64,000 bases of DNA from Prostheceraeus crozeri (Eukaryota > Platyhelminthes > Polycladida > Euryleptidae). Below the pieces are notes generated by a model that was not told where the DNA came from, ran no database searches, and saw nothing but the letters and a program-made list of their open reading frames with translations. Shown here one piece after another: positions 23,887-31,428 of the stretch (positions are counted from its first letter, which is position 1; every line of letters starts with the position of its first letter). The stretch lies in assembly GCA_907163375.1 (NCBI GenBank), contig CAJQUW010011279.1:104501-168500 (forward strand), read 5' to 3'. A program made the translations under genes and the position numbers.

Positions 23887-24435
23887 GCTTCTATCATCAT
23901 TTTTATGGATTGTGAGGGTGAACCTGTACAGGAGCTCAGTGCTATTGCTATGAACAATTGGACATATCAGATTGTTAGTGTCTATCATCAACATGCCAAC
24001 TGCGATCCCAATGTTGATCAATGGGCGAGAAAACACATTCATGGACTTAATCTGAAATATTTGCAAGACTATGGCTTTTCTTGTGAGAGTGCTCTTCTTA
24101 TTGACTTTAAACGATGGTTAGCTGCTTTCAATGTTATACGCATCTTTTGTAATAATCCTGGTAAGGAGAGGAAAGTATTTCCCAATCTAATCATTGATGA
24201 TATTTTGCTCCCGCCTTGGGATAGTAGAGTGAATCAACATTATCATGAAGTCACGAAACGTTTTAAGGATTTGTGTGTTCCTATTTTGTCTGTTCGTTGT
24301 AGTAGCTACGTTCATAACCAATGCTTCTTTCCTCCTTACCTCAACACTGCCAAAGTCCTGTATGGTTATCATTGCTCGCTGTATGATAGTTATCAGCTGT
24401 ATCTATTTTATCTCTTTCAAACCATTGATTTATAA
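23887..24435 (+). CDS. DEDDh-type exonuclease-like protein
   Basis: From ATG at 23,905 the frame gives 176 residues. A TTTTAG acceptor ends at 23,886, and joining the ATG leader exon at 22,919 would add six residues in frame. Motif I is DCEG (the D-x-E of DnaQ-like exonucleases, near the N-terminus). RKHIHGLN fits the region before motif II. The C-terminal HCSLYD has the H-x4-D of a DEDDh motif III. The motif II Asp is less clear (FCNNPGKER). Such enzymes remove nucleotides from 3' ends; a proofreading, RNA-trimming or host-shutoff role are all possible. Many invertebrate Polinton-like elements carry a similar gene as I remember it. An AATAAA at 24,459 follows. Confidence 0.55.
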   Translation, partial: ASIIIFMDCEGEPVQELSAIAMNNWTYQIVSVYHQHANCDPNVDQWARKHIHGLNLKYLQDYGFSCESALLIDFKRWLAAFNVIRIFCNNPGKERKVFPNLIIDDILLPPWDSRVNQHYHEVTKRFKDLCVPILSVRCSSYVHNQCFFPPYLNTAKVLYGYHCSLYDSYQLYLFYLFQTIDL

Positions 24436-24458
24436 TGCATGCTTGTTACCGTTATTCA

Positions 24459-24464
24459 ATAAAT
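24459..24464 (+). terminator. Polyadenylation signal AATAAA
   Basis: Lies 24 nt after the stop of the exonuclease-like gene and before the first ATGCAA-headed unit, so it probably ends the early-type transcripts that start near 22,840. Confidence 0.5.
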
Positions 24465-24491
24465 GTTACTATGAGAAGAGTTGTTGTTTTC

Positions 24492-24498
24492 ATGCAAT
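24492..24498 (+). promoter_or_regulatory. Octamer-like motif, ATGCAAT variant
   Basis: The weakest member of the ATGCAAA series (last A replaced by T), 31 nt before the ATG at 24,523. Confidence 0.4.
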
Positions 24499-24522
24499 GG
24501 ATGGGTTAGATAAAGGGCGATC

Positions 24523-24933
24523 ATGTCTTTCTCAAACGACTGCGGAACATTACGTTTTCATAGGCAAAGTTTAAAAGGAGCTGTTCAAGATTATGTGATA
24601 AAATTTCATAAAGATGAGACCGACATCGAAGCAGTGGTCGATGATGCTAGCACTCTATTTCTAGAGTTAATGAATACATTCTCTGATAGCATTATCATGG
24701 CGCGATTAGTTGCGAAAATTAAGTTTAGTCATTTTGGAAAGGAAGAGGTGGAAAGTCGCTCTTTCCATTTTGCTTCTTATTCAATGGAAGTGGTAGATCA
24801 CCCCGAAGAATTTTTTAAAAGACATATGATAAAAATTGCTGAACGTCTTAACGCATTTAACCATCATGGTAGCAGTCTAGTGATTGAAGCGATTTCAGAT
24901 ATTCACATTCAACTTTCCATAAAGAAAAATTGA
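24523..24933 (+). CDS. Viral protein of unknown function
   Basis: 136 residues from ATG at 24,523. The sequence is mixed alpha/beta in character, with no cysteines beyond one and no membrane span. The segment from about residue 60 (ARLVAKIKFSHFG...EEFFKRHMIKIAERLN) recalls a domain that I remember being fused at the N-terminus of polymerases in some animal Polinton-like elements, but this is a weak impression. It begins a short two-gene unit: its stop overlaps the next gene's context (TGAAAATG), with only 2 bases between stop and the next ATG. Confidence 0.55.
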   Translation: MSFSNDCGTLRFHRQSLKGAVQDYVIKFHKDETDIEAVVDDASTLFLELMNTFSDSIIMARLVAKIKFSHFGKEEVESRSFHFASYSMEVVDHPEEFFKRHMIKIAERLNAFNHHGSSLVIEAISDIHIQLSIKKN

Positions 24934-24935
24934 AA

Positions 24936-25259
24936 ATGCAGTGGTACTTGATTGTAGCACAACTGGTTTTCGAGCTATGTCTGCTCACTCTCGAAGTATA
25001 TTCCTTCTGTACATGCGTCTATTATTTAGAAAAGGCTAGCAAATTCATATCTTCAAAAAGACTTGCTATAGACATCAGTAACGGTGAAACTATGTGTTGC
25101 GATGTATGTAAGCGAAAGGATGGAAATGAAAAGCGCATCTTCAAGAGATGTAAGCATGCTTTTTGTCAACGCTGTTTCATACGTAATTGCATTCAACTTT
25201 GCCAATGTAACCACTGTGATATTGCTCATTTCGAGTGTCACTTATGTCGCAATAGTTAG
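24936..25259 (+). CDS. Membrane-anchored RING-finger protein
   Basis: 107 residues. The N-terminal 30 residues are hydrophobic (WYLIVAQLVFELCLLTLEVY) and likely form a signal anchor. The C-terminal half is a clear RING-type finger: MCCDVCKRKDG, then RCKHAFCQRC, then CQCNHC and ECHLC. In order this gives C-x2-C, C-x-H-x2-C-x2-C and C-x2-C pairs. A membrane-tethered E3 ubiquitin ligase acting on host or viral membrane proteins is a plausible role. The start ATG at 24,936 lies two bases after the stop of the upstream gene, so the two are probably read from one transcript. There is no promoter motif directly upstream. Confidence 0.65.
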   Translation: MQWYLIVAQLVFELCLLTLEVYSFCTCVYYLEKASKFISSKRLAIDISNGETMCCDVCKRKDGNEKRIFKRCKHAFCQRCFIRNCIQLCQCNHCDIAHFECHLCRNS

Positions 25260-25264
25260 TACCT

Positions 25265-25271
25265 ATGCAAA
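25265..25271 (+). promoter_or_regulatory. Octamer-like promoter motif ATGCAAA
   Basis: 46 nt upstream of the ATG at 25,311 and just after the stop of the RING gene. One of the recurrent ATGCAAA words that head viral gene units. Confidence 0.5.
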
Positions 25272-25310
25272 TGTGGTAAAGATAGGTTTTAGCAAAGACT
25301 AACACGGAAA

Positions 25311-25667
25311 ATGGCGAAACGTAAAATGACGAAACGTAAAAGTCAAAAGTTTTCTTCAGCCATTCAAGCTCTCCGACGAATGAAAGCAAATCAGCGATAC
25401 AATGCTATACGACATGCTAACGATAAATTCATTTGTGAAATTATTTCTCATGTGAGGAAGTTGAGGACGAAGAAATTAGCGCCAAAACAACGAAAGTTAC
25501 TTAAGCGATATGCTACGAAATTGCGTTTCATCTCCAATCCTAAAGTCGCCCTTCAAAGAAAGAGGAAAACTCTAACACAAAAGGGCGGTTTCCTTTCAGC
25601 AATACTTCCAATGATAGCTCCTGCCGTGGGCAACCTATTGGGAAATATCTTTGGCTCTAAGCGTTAA
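25311..25667 (+). CDS. Basic protein with hydrophobic C-terminal helix (minor virion protein)
   Basis: 118 residues. The first 95 are strongly basic (KRKMTKRKSQK, KKLAPKQRKLLKRY). The last 25 form a glycine-led hydrophobic segment (GGFLSAILPMIAPAVGNLL), followed by a short basic end. The same layout occurs repeatedly next to the packaging ATPase in Polinton and adintovirus-type elements in my memory of the family. The hydrophobic tail looks like a membrane-active amphipathic helix, by analogy with adenovirus protein VI-type functions; that is inference. An ATGCAAA motif sits 46 nt upstream, and the next unit's motif begins 3 nt after the stop. Confidence 0.6.
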   Translation: MAKRKMTKRKSQKFSSAIQALRRMKANQRYNAIRHANDKFICEIISHVRKLRTKKLAPKQRKLLKRYATKLRFISNPKVALQRKRKTLTQKGGFLSAILPMIAPAVGNLLGNIFGSKR

Positions 25668-25669
25668 TT

Positions 25670-25677
25670 ATGCAAAT
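25670..25677 (+). promoter_or_regulatory. Octamer-like promoter motif ATGCAAAT
   Basis: A full octamer (ATGCAAAT), 29 nt before the ATPase ATG at 25,699. It heads a tightly packed set of four genes (25,699-28,273). Confidence 0.55.
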
Positions 25678-25698
25678 GTTGAGTCTCAAAGTAATAAA

Positions 25699-26316
25699 AT
25701 GGATTTCAGACTTCAATGTGATAAAGTTCTGACTGTATCAGGTCCATCTCATGCAGGTAAAACTGTTTTCACGCTGAATTTATTGGATAAAAGAAGGGAG
25801 TTGTTTAAGGAACCTATCAATCGAGTGATTTGGTGTTATGGTATTTATCAACCGTCGCTGTTTCAGGAATTGCAAAGTCGCAACTTTATTCGACATGAAG
25901 GAATTATTCCAGTGGATAAACTTCAGTCTAATGATGTTGTTGTATTGGATGATTTATTAAAAGAAAGTAAGAATTCAAAAGATGTTACAGATATGTTCAC
26001 TCGCGCAGCACACCATAAAAGGTGTTTTATCATCTATATTACACAAAATTTGTTTCCTGATGGAAAAGAAGCTCGTACACGAAACCTGAATACACACTAT
26101 TATGCTATTTTCAAGAATCCGCGAGATAAAAGTCAATTTGAAATTTTAGCGCGACAAGTTGCACCCAGAGGATCAAAAGCCTTAATTGAAATTTTTCAAG
26201 CAGCTACTGAAAAACCATACGGTTACTTATTCATTGACTTTACGCAAGAGTGTCCGGAAGAATTTAGATTTCGAAGTGATATTTTGAAAACTCCCATGAT
26301 TATCTACAAACTATGA
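25699..26316 (+). CDS. Genome-packaging ATPase (A32/FtsK-HerA type)
   Basis: 205 residues from ATG at 25,699. Walker A is GPSHAGKT (residues 15-22) and Walker B is VVVLDD (about 80-85); IYITQN near residue 117 fits the sensor position of this family. Length and motif order match the small packaging ATPases of Polintons, adintoviruses and virophages. It would pump the viral genome into preformed capsids. In-frame codons continue upstream without an ATG, so the first ATG is chosen, 29 nt after an ATGCAAAT motif. Its TGA overlaps the next gene's ATG (ATGA at 26,313). Confidence 0.88.
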   Translation: MDFRLQCDKVLTVSGPSHAGKTVFTLNLLDKRRELFKEPINRVIWCYGIYQPSLFQELQSRNFIRHEGIIPVDKLQSNDVVVLDDLLKESKNSKDVTDMFTRAAHHKRCFIIYITQNLFPDGKEARTRNLNTHYYAIFKNPRDKSQFEILARQVAPRGSKALIEIFQAATEKPYGYLFIDFTQECPEEFRFRSDILKTPMIIYKL

Positions 26317-27005
26317 GTTCTTATTCTCGCATGATTGTTATTCCTCAGGATGAATATGTACAATTGACTGCCATGCAGCAAGTAAAGCAACCTCTTGCAA
26401 ATCAAATGTATAGGAAAGAAATAGATTATCAGCAAAATGTTCACATCAAAGATCCACATCGTGCTGTATTATTACAATCGGAAACTGTTGAGCAATTGAA
26501 AAACTTGAAGAATAAGATGCGTGACTCTGTATCGACTGCTACACCTTTAGCATCTCGCGCACATGCCATATCTCTTTTCAACAGTATTGAACCCCATCTC
26601 AATGTAAATGATAGAGGAGAAATCATTACAGATGAAAATAAAGTGATTGATGCTTCACGTTATGAAGACTTGATTCAGTATGCGACACGTAGAAAGCGCC
26701 GTCAGGGCTATGTTCCACCTGGTTGGTCATACTTTCTTAAACTATTGAAAAAGCATAATGTGCCAAAATTTGCTTTAAATAATGAGACATTGAAAGAACT
26801 TGATTCAACAGTGGCTACTACTCCAATGCTTCAGGCGATGAAAATGCCAACAAATTGGTTTAAGACGTCACCTGCTACATCCCCTCCCACACTCACTAAG
26901 CAAACAAGAGGAAGAACTCGACGTAGATCTACATCGCCACTAAAACTGGTAAAAGGAAAACGTAAAACAGCTCCTCCTAGGAAATACATGTTCTCAGACT
27001 ATTAA
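26313..27005 (+). CDS. Polinton-type structural/accessory protein, coiled-coil rich
   Basis: 230 residues, with its ATG overlapping the ATPase stop by four bases. The N-terminus is SYSRMIVIPQDEY, the middle is predicted helical (EQLKNLKNKMRDSV), and there is a RYEDLIQYATRRKRR segment that reappears in a protein placed next to the ATPase in many Polinton-like elements as I recall them. The C-terminal 45 residues are arginine/lysine/serine-rich (TRGRTRRRSTSPLK), suggesting nucleic acid contact. Function is not established; a minor virion or packaging partner is a reasonable inference from position. Confidence 0.55.
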   Translation: MSSYSRMIVIPQDEYVQLTAMQQVKQPLANQMYRKEIDYQQNVHIKDPHRAVLLQSETVEQLKNLKNKMRDSVSTATPLASRAHAISLFNSIEPHLNVNDRGEIITDENKVIDASRYEDLIQYATRRKRRQGYVPPGWSYFLKLLKKHNVPKFALNNETLKELDSTVATTPMLQAMKMPTNWFKTSPATSPPTLTKQTRGRTRRRSTSPLKLVKGKRKTAPPRKYMFSDY

Positions 27006-27006
27006 T

Positions 27007-27222
27007 ATGAAGCAGATGTGTTGCTTGCCATGTAATGAGCCGCCAGAGGTGAATGTCGTTGTCACTTGCACTTGCTGCGCCAGCTCTCATAATGAAACCC
27101 CTAAGCAATGTGAACACGATCGCAAAACCGCTAAAGCTAAATGCTGCAGTTGTTGTAAATGTAGAAAGGCAAGAAAACAAAAAGATGAGAAGGAGGAAAA
27201 AGAGTCAGCCGTCATCGACTGA
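27007..27222 (+). CDS. Small cysteine-rich protein overlapping the integrase
   Basis: 71 residues from an ATG placed one base after the previous stop. Sixteen or so cysteines occur in clusters: MCCLPC, CTCCASS, CEHD and CCSCCKC, followed by a charged tail (KEEKES). The pattern would bind metal ions or be oxidised, but I know no named family. It overlaps the start of the integrase gene by 38 bases in another frame. Its position in a gapless gene string supports reality; the alternative is that it is only a shadow of an extended integrase N-terminus. Confidence 0.4.
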   Translation: MKQMCCLPCNEPPEVNVVVTCTCCASSHNETPKQCEHDRKTAKAKCCSCCKCRKARKQKDEKEEKESAVID

Positions 27223-28273
27223 ACGTTTGAAGTCAATCTATTATGATGTAAAACATCCGGCAGGATTTGCATCTATCAAGAAATTATCAAAAGCGAGTGG
27301 TCTTCCACAATCACAAGTGAAACGATGGTTAAAGGGTCAGGCTACCTATACACTCCACAAACAAGCGAAAAAGAAGTACCGCACCCGCCATTATATTGTT
27401 CATGACATCGATGAACAGTGGCAAGCAGATTTGTGCGATGTTGCCTCCATTTCAAAACATAACTCGGGCAATAATTTTATTTTAACCGTCATTGATATTT
27501 TCTCGCGTTATGCGTGGGCTCAACCTTTAAAAACTAAAGAAGGGAAAGGAGTAGCAAAAGCATTCCAAACAATTTTTCGAGAAGGTCGCATTCCAAAAAG
27601 AATTCAGAGTGATCAAGGAAAAGAGTTTGAAAATCAGCATGTGACAAGATTATTTGAGAGGCATGACATTGAGTTGTTTAGTGTAAAGAGCGCTTATAAA
27701 GCTGCACTCGTTGAACGTTTTAATCGCACATTAAAAAATCGCTTGTGGCGACATTTTACTGCCAACTTGACACAAAATTGGACAAAGGTTCTACAAGATA
27801 CACTCCATGCCTACAATCACTCTATCCATCGTTCTATTGGACTCAGACCAGTAGATGTAAATGCTGACAATGTAGATAAAGTGCGCGAATCATTCCAACG
27901 TAAACGCACTCATGTGAAAAGTGATGTGAAAATTGGCGATAAAGTTCGTATCTCAAAAGTGAAAAGTGTTTTTGCTAAAGGGTACCTTCCGAATTGGACA
28001 GAGGAGGTATTTACAGTATCAAGGATTAATCAAAAAGACTCTCCGACCACCTACAAGTTGAAAGATTACGATAATGAAGAAATTGAGGGTAGCTTTTACC
28101 GCGATGAGATTGAGGTAGTCACTGAAAGTGAAACATATTTGGTAGAGAAAATCATTCGATGTAAAAAACGGCAAGGTGAAGAATGGTGTCTTGTTAAATG
28201 GACTGGTTATCCTTCAAGTATGAACTCTTGGATGCGTCGTGCCGACATCTTTCATCTAAGTGATCGACAGTGA
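27185..28273 (+). CDS. Retroviral-type integrase with chromodomain
   Basis: 362 residues from ATG at 27,185; longer in-frame openings without ATG or from 27,092 are possible. The catalytic core has D82 (WQADLCD), D143 (QSDQGKEF) and E177 (LVERFNR), a DDE triad with 33 residues between the last two. A helical N-terminal segment (YDVKHPAGFASIKKLSKA) precedes the core, as in other Polinton integrases. The last 45 residues read as a chromodomain (TYLVEKII...EWCLVKWTGYPSSMNSW), which generally steers integration towards marked chromatin. The enzyme would insert the linear viral genome using its terminal repeats. All triad residues are present, so it looks functional. Confidence 0.92.
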   Translation: MRRRKKSQPSSTERLKSIYYDVKHPAGFASIKKLSKASGLPQSQVKRWLKGQATYTLHKQAKKKYRTRHYIVHDIDEQWQADLCDVASISKHNSGNNFILTVIDIFSRYAWAQPLKTKEGKGVAKAFQTIFREGRIPKRIQSDQGKEFENQHVTRLFERHDIELFSVKSAYKAALVERFNRTLKNRLWRHFTANLTQNWTKVLQDTLHAYNHSIHRSIGLRPVDVNADNVDKVRESFQRKRTHVKSDVKIGDKVRISKVKSVFAKGYLPNWTEEVFTVSRINQKDSPTTYKLKDYDNEEIEGSFYRDEIEVVTESETYLVEKIIRCKKRQGEEWCLVKWTGYPSSMNSWMRRADIFHLSDRQ

Positions 28274-28276
28274 TTC

Positions 28277-28283
28277 ATGCAAA
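28277..28283 (+). promoter_or_regulatory. Octamer-like promoter motif ATGCAAA
   Basis: 38 nt before the ATG at 28,315, in the only gap between the integrase stop and the capsid gene unit. Confidence 0.55.
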
Positions 28284-28314
28284 GTTGTAACTAACAATGT
28301 TTAGGGTTTGAGCT

Positions 28315-28770
28315 ATGAATCCAACTGCCTCATTTTATTCACGACCCTCCTATGTAAGTGGTGGAGGACAAATTTACATCGGTGCTCGCCGCCAACGTGG
28401 AGGTAGCATACTTGGTGCACTGAAATCTGTTGTAGCACCTCTCATATCCAATGTCGGTAGATCTTTAAAACGAAATGTTTTAAGTAATGCCGTTGGCTTT
28501 GCTGGTGATGTTGCTAGTGATCTTTCCAGAGGTAGAAGTTTTAAGAGCAGTTTGTTGAATCGTGGGAAGGAACGCGGTTTAAAAACATTGAAGCAGACCA
28601 TTGCTGGTGTTACTCAAGGAAAGAAATCACCTAAACGAATGAATAAAGGAAGGAGGAAACATCGCGGAGCTGGTAAGGTGCGATCTTCAGTCAAAAGGCA
28701 TTCACGCAAACGTCGCAGAGGCTCTAATCATTCATCAGGCGCTAAACGACGACGCTGCTATAACTTCTAA
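28315..28770 (+). CDS. Basic core-like minor virion protein
   Basis: 151 residues. The N-terminus carries a glycine-rich GGSILGALKSVVAPLI segment and an amphipathic stretch (SLKRNVLSNAVGFAGDVASD). The C-terminal third is extremely basic (KRMNKGRRKHRGAGK, KRHSRKRRRG, AKRRRCYNF), resembling DNA-condensing core proteins of adenovirus-like viruses. It is located directly before the capsid gene with a 2-base gap. Equivalent genes sit next to the capsid in related elements as I remember them. Packaging of viral DNA is inferred from charge and position. Confidence 0.6.
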   Translation: MNPTASFYSRPSYVSGGGQIYIGARRQRGGSILGALKSVVAPLISNVGRSLKRNVLSNAVGFAGDVASDLSRGRSFKSSLLNRGKERGLKTLKQTIAGVTQGKKSPKRMNKGRRKHRGAGKVRSSVKRHSRKRRRGSNHSSGAKRRRCYNF

Positions 28771-28772
28771 TC

Positions 28773-30050
28773 ATGGAGTGTAAAACTTCCGGTTTTTGTT
28801 TGTTCGATCAACAAGCCATACAGACAGATATTCTTAGTTCAAGTATTGTAGATTATCATCCTCGAACAGCTGAGAATGCTGGCCCCATTGAATTTGTTAT
28901 TCCTGGTGGTAGTGATGACTACATAGATTTGAGTTATGCGATGCTTGATTTGAGGTTTAGAATTCAGCAAGCAGATGGAACTGCTATTGACGATGCACAT
29001 AAAGTTGGACTGAACAATTTACCATTGACTACATTACTTCGCGATGTTTCTCTAACGATTGGAGAGCAGCAGGTGGAAGGTGGTCAAAGCGATTATCCCT
29101 ATAAATCATATTTCAATCATGTATCACAGTTTCATCCAGCAGCACAAAAAAGTCATATGGAAGCCATGGGATGGTACAGAGATGAAGCAGGAAAATTTGA
29201 TGTTGAAACAAACAGTGGCTTTGTAAAGCGATCTGCTATGATTAAAGATAGTAGAGTATGTCAGCTATATGGTCCGCTGAATTTAGACTTCTTTAGACAG
29301 TCAAAGTTTTTACTCTGTAATACCAGCATGCGACTCAAGCTGACATTGAATAAGCCTGAATTTGCGCTGAATGCATTTGCTAAAGTTGACAATTTTAGAA
29401 TTCATGTGGAAGATATTGCACTTTACATTCGTCGAGTAGTACCGAATCCAAGTGTCATTAGAGGGCATGCTGAAGGTCTTAACCGCCAAAATGCCATTTA
29501 CCCCGTTCAGCATACAAAGCTTCTCACCTTTACAATTCCGAAAGATCAAAAGAGTTTCATGAAAGATGGCCTCTTTCCATCGGAAGCACCGAAGCTCCTC
29601 ATGGTGGCAATGGTTGAAAATGATGCATTTAATGGTAATATAAAGAAGAATCCTTTCAATTTTAAACACAATCAGTTAAGTGAAATTGCTTTACGTGTTA
29701 ATGGTGTGAGTCATCCTGGTCCACCCTACAAACCAGATTTTGCTTCGGATCAATTTATGCGCAGTTATGTTGATTTTATGGATGTCTTTGGCTTTTACAA
29801 TACGGATGACACCAACGGACTGACTATGAAAGAGTTTAAGAGTGGATATACTATTTATGCATTTGATTTGACTGCTGACAGCGATATTAGTGCACCCTAT
29901 CGTCAAGCGAACGTGCCTCATAATATTCGTTTGGATTTGACGTTCAAAAGAACACTACCTGAGACGATCAATGTATTAATTTATGCAGTCTTCGATTCAA
30001 ATATTGAAATTACAAAGTATCGTGACGTGATTCTTCAGTATAATCGTTAA
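28773..30050 (+). CDS. Major capsid protein candidate (F54H12.2-like family)
   Basis: 425 residues. The N-terminal part has PIEFVIPGGSDDYIDLSYAM and LRFRIQQADGT, characteristic of the family annotated in invertebrate genomes as 'uncharacterized protein F54H12.2-like', which in these elements I take to be the jelly-roll capsid protein. The C-terminus NVLIYAVFDSNIEITKYRDV also fits. No signal peptide or membrane span. A double jelly-roll hexon role is inferred from family and from the adjacent protease and core genes; structure prediction would decide between major and minor capsid. The stop overlaps the protease ATG by one base (TAATG), so both are probably on one transcript. Confidence 0.75.
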   Translation: MECKTSGFCLFDQQAIQTDILSSSIVDYHPRTAENAGPIEFVIPGGSDDYIDLSYAMLDLRFRIQQADGTAIDDAHKVGLNNLPLTTLLRDVSLTIGEQQVEGGQSDYPYKSYFNHVSQFHPAAQKSHMEAMGWYRDEAGKFDVETNSGFVKRSAMIKDSRVCQLYGPLNLDFFRQSKFLLCNTSMRLKLTLNKPEFALNAFAKVDNFRIHVEDIALYIRRVVPNPSVIRGHAEGLNRQNAIYPVQHTKLLTFTIPKDQKSFMKDGLFPSEAPKLLMVAMVENDAFNGNIKKNPFNFKHNQLSEIALRVNGVSHPGPPYKPDFASDQFMRSYVDFMDVFGFYNTDDTNGLTMKEFKSGYTIYAFDLTADSDISAPYRQANVPHNIRLDLTFKRTLPETINVLIYAVFDSNIEITKYRDVILQYNR

Positions 30051-30511
30051 TGAGTTGGTTGACTGCTGACGATATTAAGACTAAAGTGCAGCGTAATGCA
30101 GACGAAGCGACGTTGAAAGCTTTCGATAATGTCTATTCACTCGATACCTTACCACCTGCAGTAAATCACTATCCCATCTTTATTGTGCTAAACACTCATT
30201 CACAGAATTTAGGCGGTGAGCATTGGAAAGCGATCTTTATTGGAGAAGACCGACGTGGTGAACTATTTGACTCTCTTGCTCAACCTCCAAATATACCAAC
30301 ACAGCAGTGGTTGAGAAAACATACGCGTCAATATCAGCGAAATGAACGCATACTACAACATCCACTTTCATCAACGTGTGGTGCTTTTGTACTGTACTTC
30401 ATCTTAAAACGTTTACATGTATCTCGATTTGCATCTGTTATTCAAAACTTTTCATGTAATCCATCCTCTAATGAAAAAATGATTTGTAAGTTCTATCATG
30501 ATTTGAAATAA
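30050..30511 (+). CDS. Adenain-like maturation protease (C5/Ulp1 type)
   Basis: 153 residues. The catalytic set is in order: H58 (GGEHWKAIF), D74 (ELFDSL), Q103 (ILQHPLSST) and C110 (STCGAFVLY). Spacing and length match small adenovirus-type cysteine proteases of Polintons and adintoviruses. Such enzymes cleave capsid and core precursors during virion maturation. The ATG overlaps the capsid gene stop. The stop TAA lies inside an AATAAA (30,507-30,512 region) that probably also ends the transcript. Confidence 0.88.
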   Translation: MSWLTADDIKTKVQRNADEATLKAFDNVYSLDTLPPAVNHYPIFIVLNTHSQNLGGEHWKAIFIGEDRRGELFDSLAQPPNIPTQQWLRKHTRQYQRNERILQHPLSSTCGAFVLYFILKRLHVSRFASVIQNFSCNPSSNEKMICKFYHDLK

Positions 30512-30545
30512 AAACATCATGTTGGAAAAAATTGTTTTTTATTTT
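30506..30545. terminator. Convergent polyadenylation signals
   Basis: GAAATAAAAAC on the plus strand overlaps the protease stop, and TTTTTTATTTTAC (AATAAA on the minus strand) lies at the end of the TBP-like gene 30 bp away. Two converging transcription units therefore share about 40 bp for 3' end formation. Confidence 0.6.
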
Positions 30546-31084
30546 ACAATCCGCTGGGTACGTACATACTCAATGAGATAGTCTAGGATCATATTTGCTT
30601 GTTCATGAGATTTTAGTCCAGTAATGATCACTTTACTATTATGAAAGATTGCCACATGCACAGGTAACCAACAACTAATGAGAGCTGCAGGAAAAAGTTC
30701 GGGTTCATAACACAAACTGTAACTGCTGGTACGAATCTTCAAAAATGATAGACTGTCACTCAATTGAGTAGAGATCACCATATTGTCCACAGTCAGATTC
30801 GACATCACACACCTCTCCCTCTTCCATATCCGACGTAGTAGTCTTTGTAGCTCTAAGCGCATTGACTGCGCCGATGAATGAGAAAGGGCGCCGAGAATCT
30901 GTACAGTCCCATTTGGGAAGAGTTGAAGATTCCGTGAATTGTTCATCTTCACCACTAACATTTGAGGACGGCCCGGGTAATACTTGCTGTTTGGAAGCTG
31001 TTGGTGTAATGTTGTGAGATCGATTTTGGTGTAGAGTCTGAAGCGACGGAGAATGTTGACGATGGTGTAGCGATGGCGCTTCAT
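30539..31084 (-). CDS. TATA-binding-protein-like viral protein
   Basis: 181 residues from ATG at 31,084 (minus). Two repeats read like the halves of a TBP saddle. The first, about residues 33-85, has KYYPGRPQMLVVKM followed by LFPNGTVQILGALS. The second, about 118-170, has LCYEPELFPAALI, close to the YEPELFP stretch of cellular TBPs, followed by AIFHNSKVIITGLKS. The pattern Y-x-P, then F-x-x-G-x-V-x-x-T/L-G, occurs in both. It would bind promoter DNA or replace host TBP on viral promoters. The N-terminal 110 codons are overprinted by the tail of the upstream PC4-like gene. I recall similar proteins in other invertebrate Polinton-like elements, unnamed. Confidence 0.7.
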   Translation of the reverse strand: MKRHRYTIVNILRRFRLYTKIDLTTLHQQLPNSKYYPGRPQMLVVKMNNSRNLQLFPNGTVQILGALSHSSAQSMRLELQRLLRRIWKRERCVMSNLTVDNMVISTQLSDSLSFLKIRTSSYSLCYEPELFPAALISCWLPVHVAIFHNSKVIITGLKSHEQANMILDYLIEYVRTQRIVK

Positions 31085-31406
31085 GATGAAAGAATGAGTA
31101 AATTGAGCGATGTACCTTCCTTTTATACTTTTCCCAACTACCTTGATGAAATGTGAAGTTAGTATGAAGTTGGGAATGATAGAGTTGAATTCGCCGATTG
31201 TTGACGCGCAGCCAGATGCGATTTCCAATACGTGAATGTCTTTTCATATAGAAGTATTTCAAGTCCTTCATGATATGATGTAGAGATTGAAAATGACGAT
31301 AAGATAAAGCAAACTCTCTTCTCACATTTCCAGTTGAATCTTTGAAATAGACGTTTCGATCATGATCCGTTTCAATACGTTGTAGGGAATCTAATTTCCA
31401 ACTCAT
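30756..31406 (-). CDS. PC4-like protein with overprinted acidic tail
   Basis: 216 residues. The first 105 are paralogous to the neighbour at 31,429-31,785: both start M-x-W-x-LDSLQ, share FK(D/N)S, (F/T)L-x-(Y/W)R, DL(K/E)YF, IQ(L/I)YHS and WEKY(K/R)R(K/Y)(V/I)HRSI. The GITLTWRQF-type segment recalls the single-stranded DNA binding coactivator PC4, but this is a weak match. The last 110 residues are low complexity, serine/histidine-rich and then acidic (DMEEGEVCDVESD), and lie in a different frame of the TBP-like gene. An ATGCAAAT on the minus strand (31,434-31,441) is 35 nt before the start. Confidence 0.5.
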   Translation of the reverse strand: MSWKLDSLQRIETDHDRNVYFKDSTGNVRREFALSYRHFQSLHHIMKDLKYFYMKRHSRIGNRIWLRVNNRRIQLYHSQLHTNFTFHQGSWEKYKRKVHRSIYSFFHHEAPSLHHRQHSPSLQTLHQNRSHNITPTASKQQVLPGPSSNVSGEDEQFTESSTLPKWDCTDSRRPFSFIGAVNALRATKTTTSDMEEGEVCDVESDCGQYGDLYSIE

Positions 31407-31428
31407 GGTGCGTGGTAGTCATGTCTGA

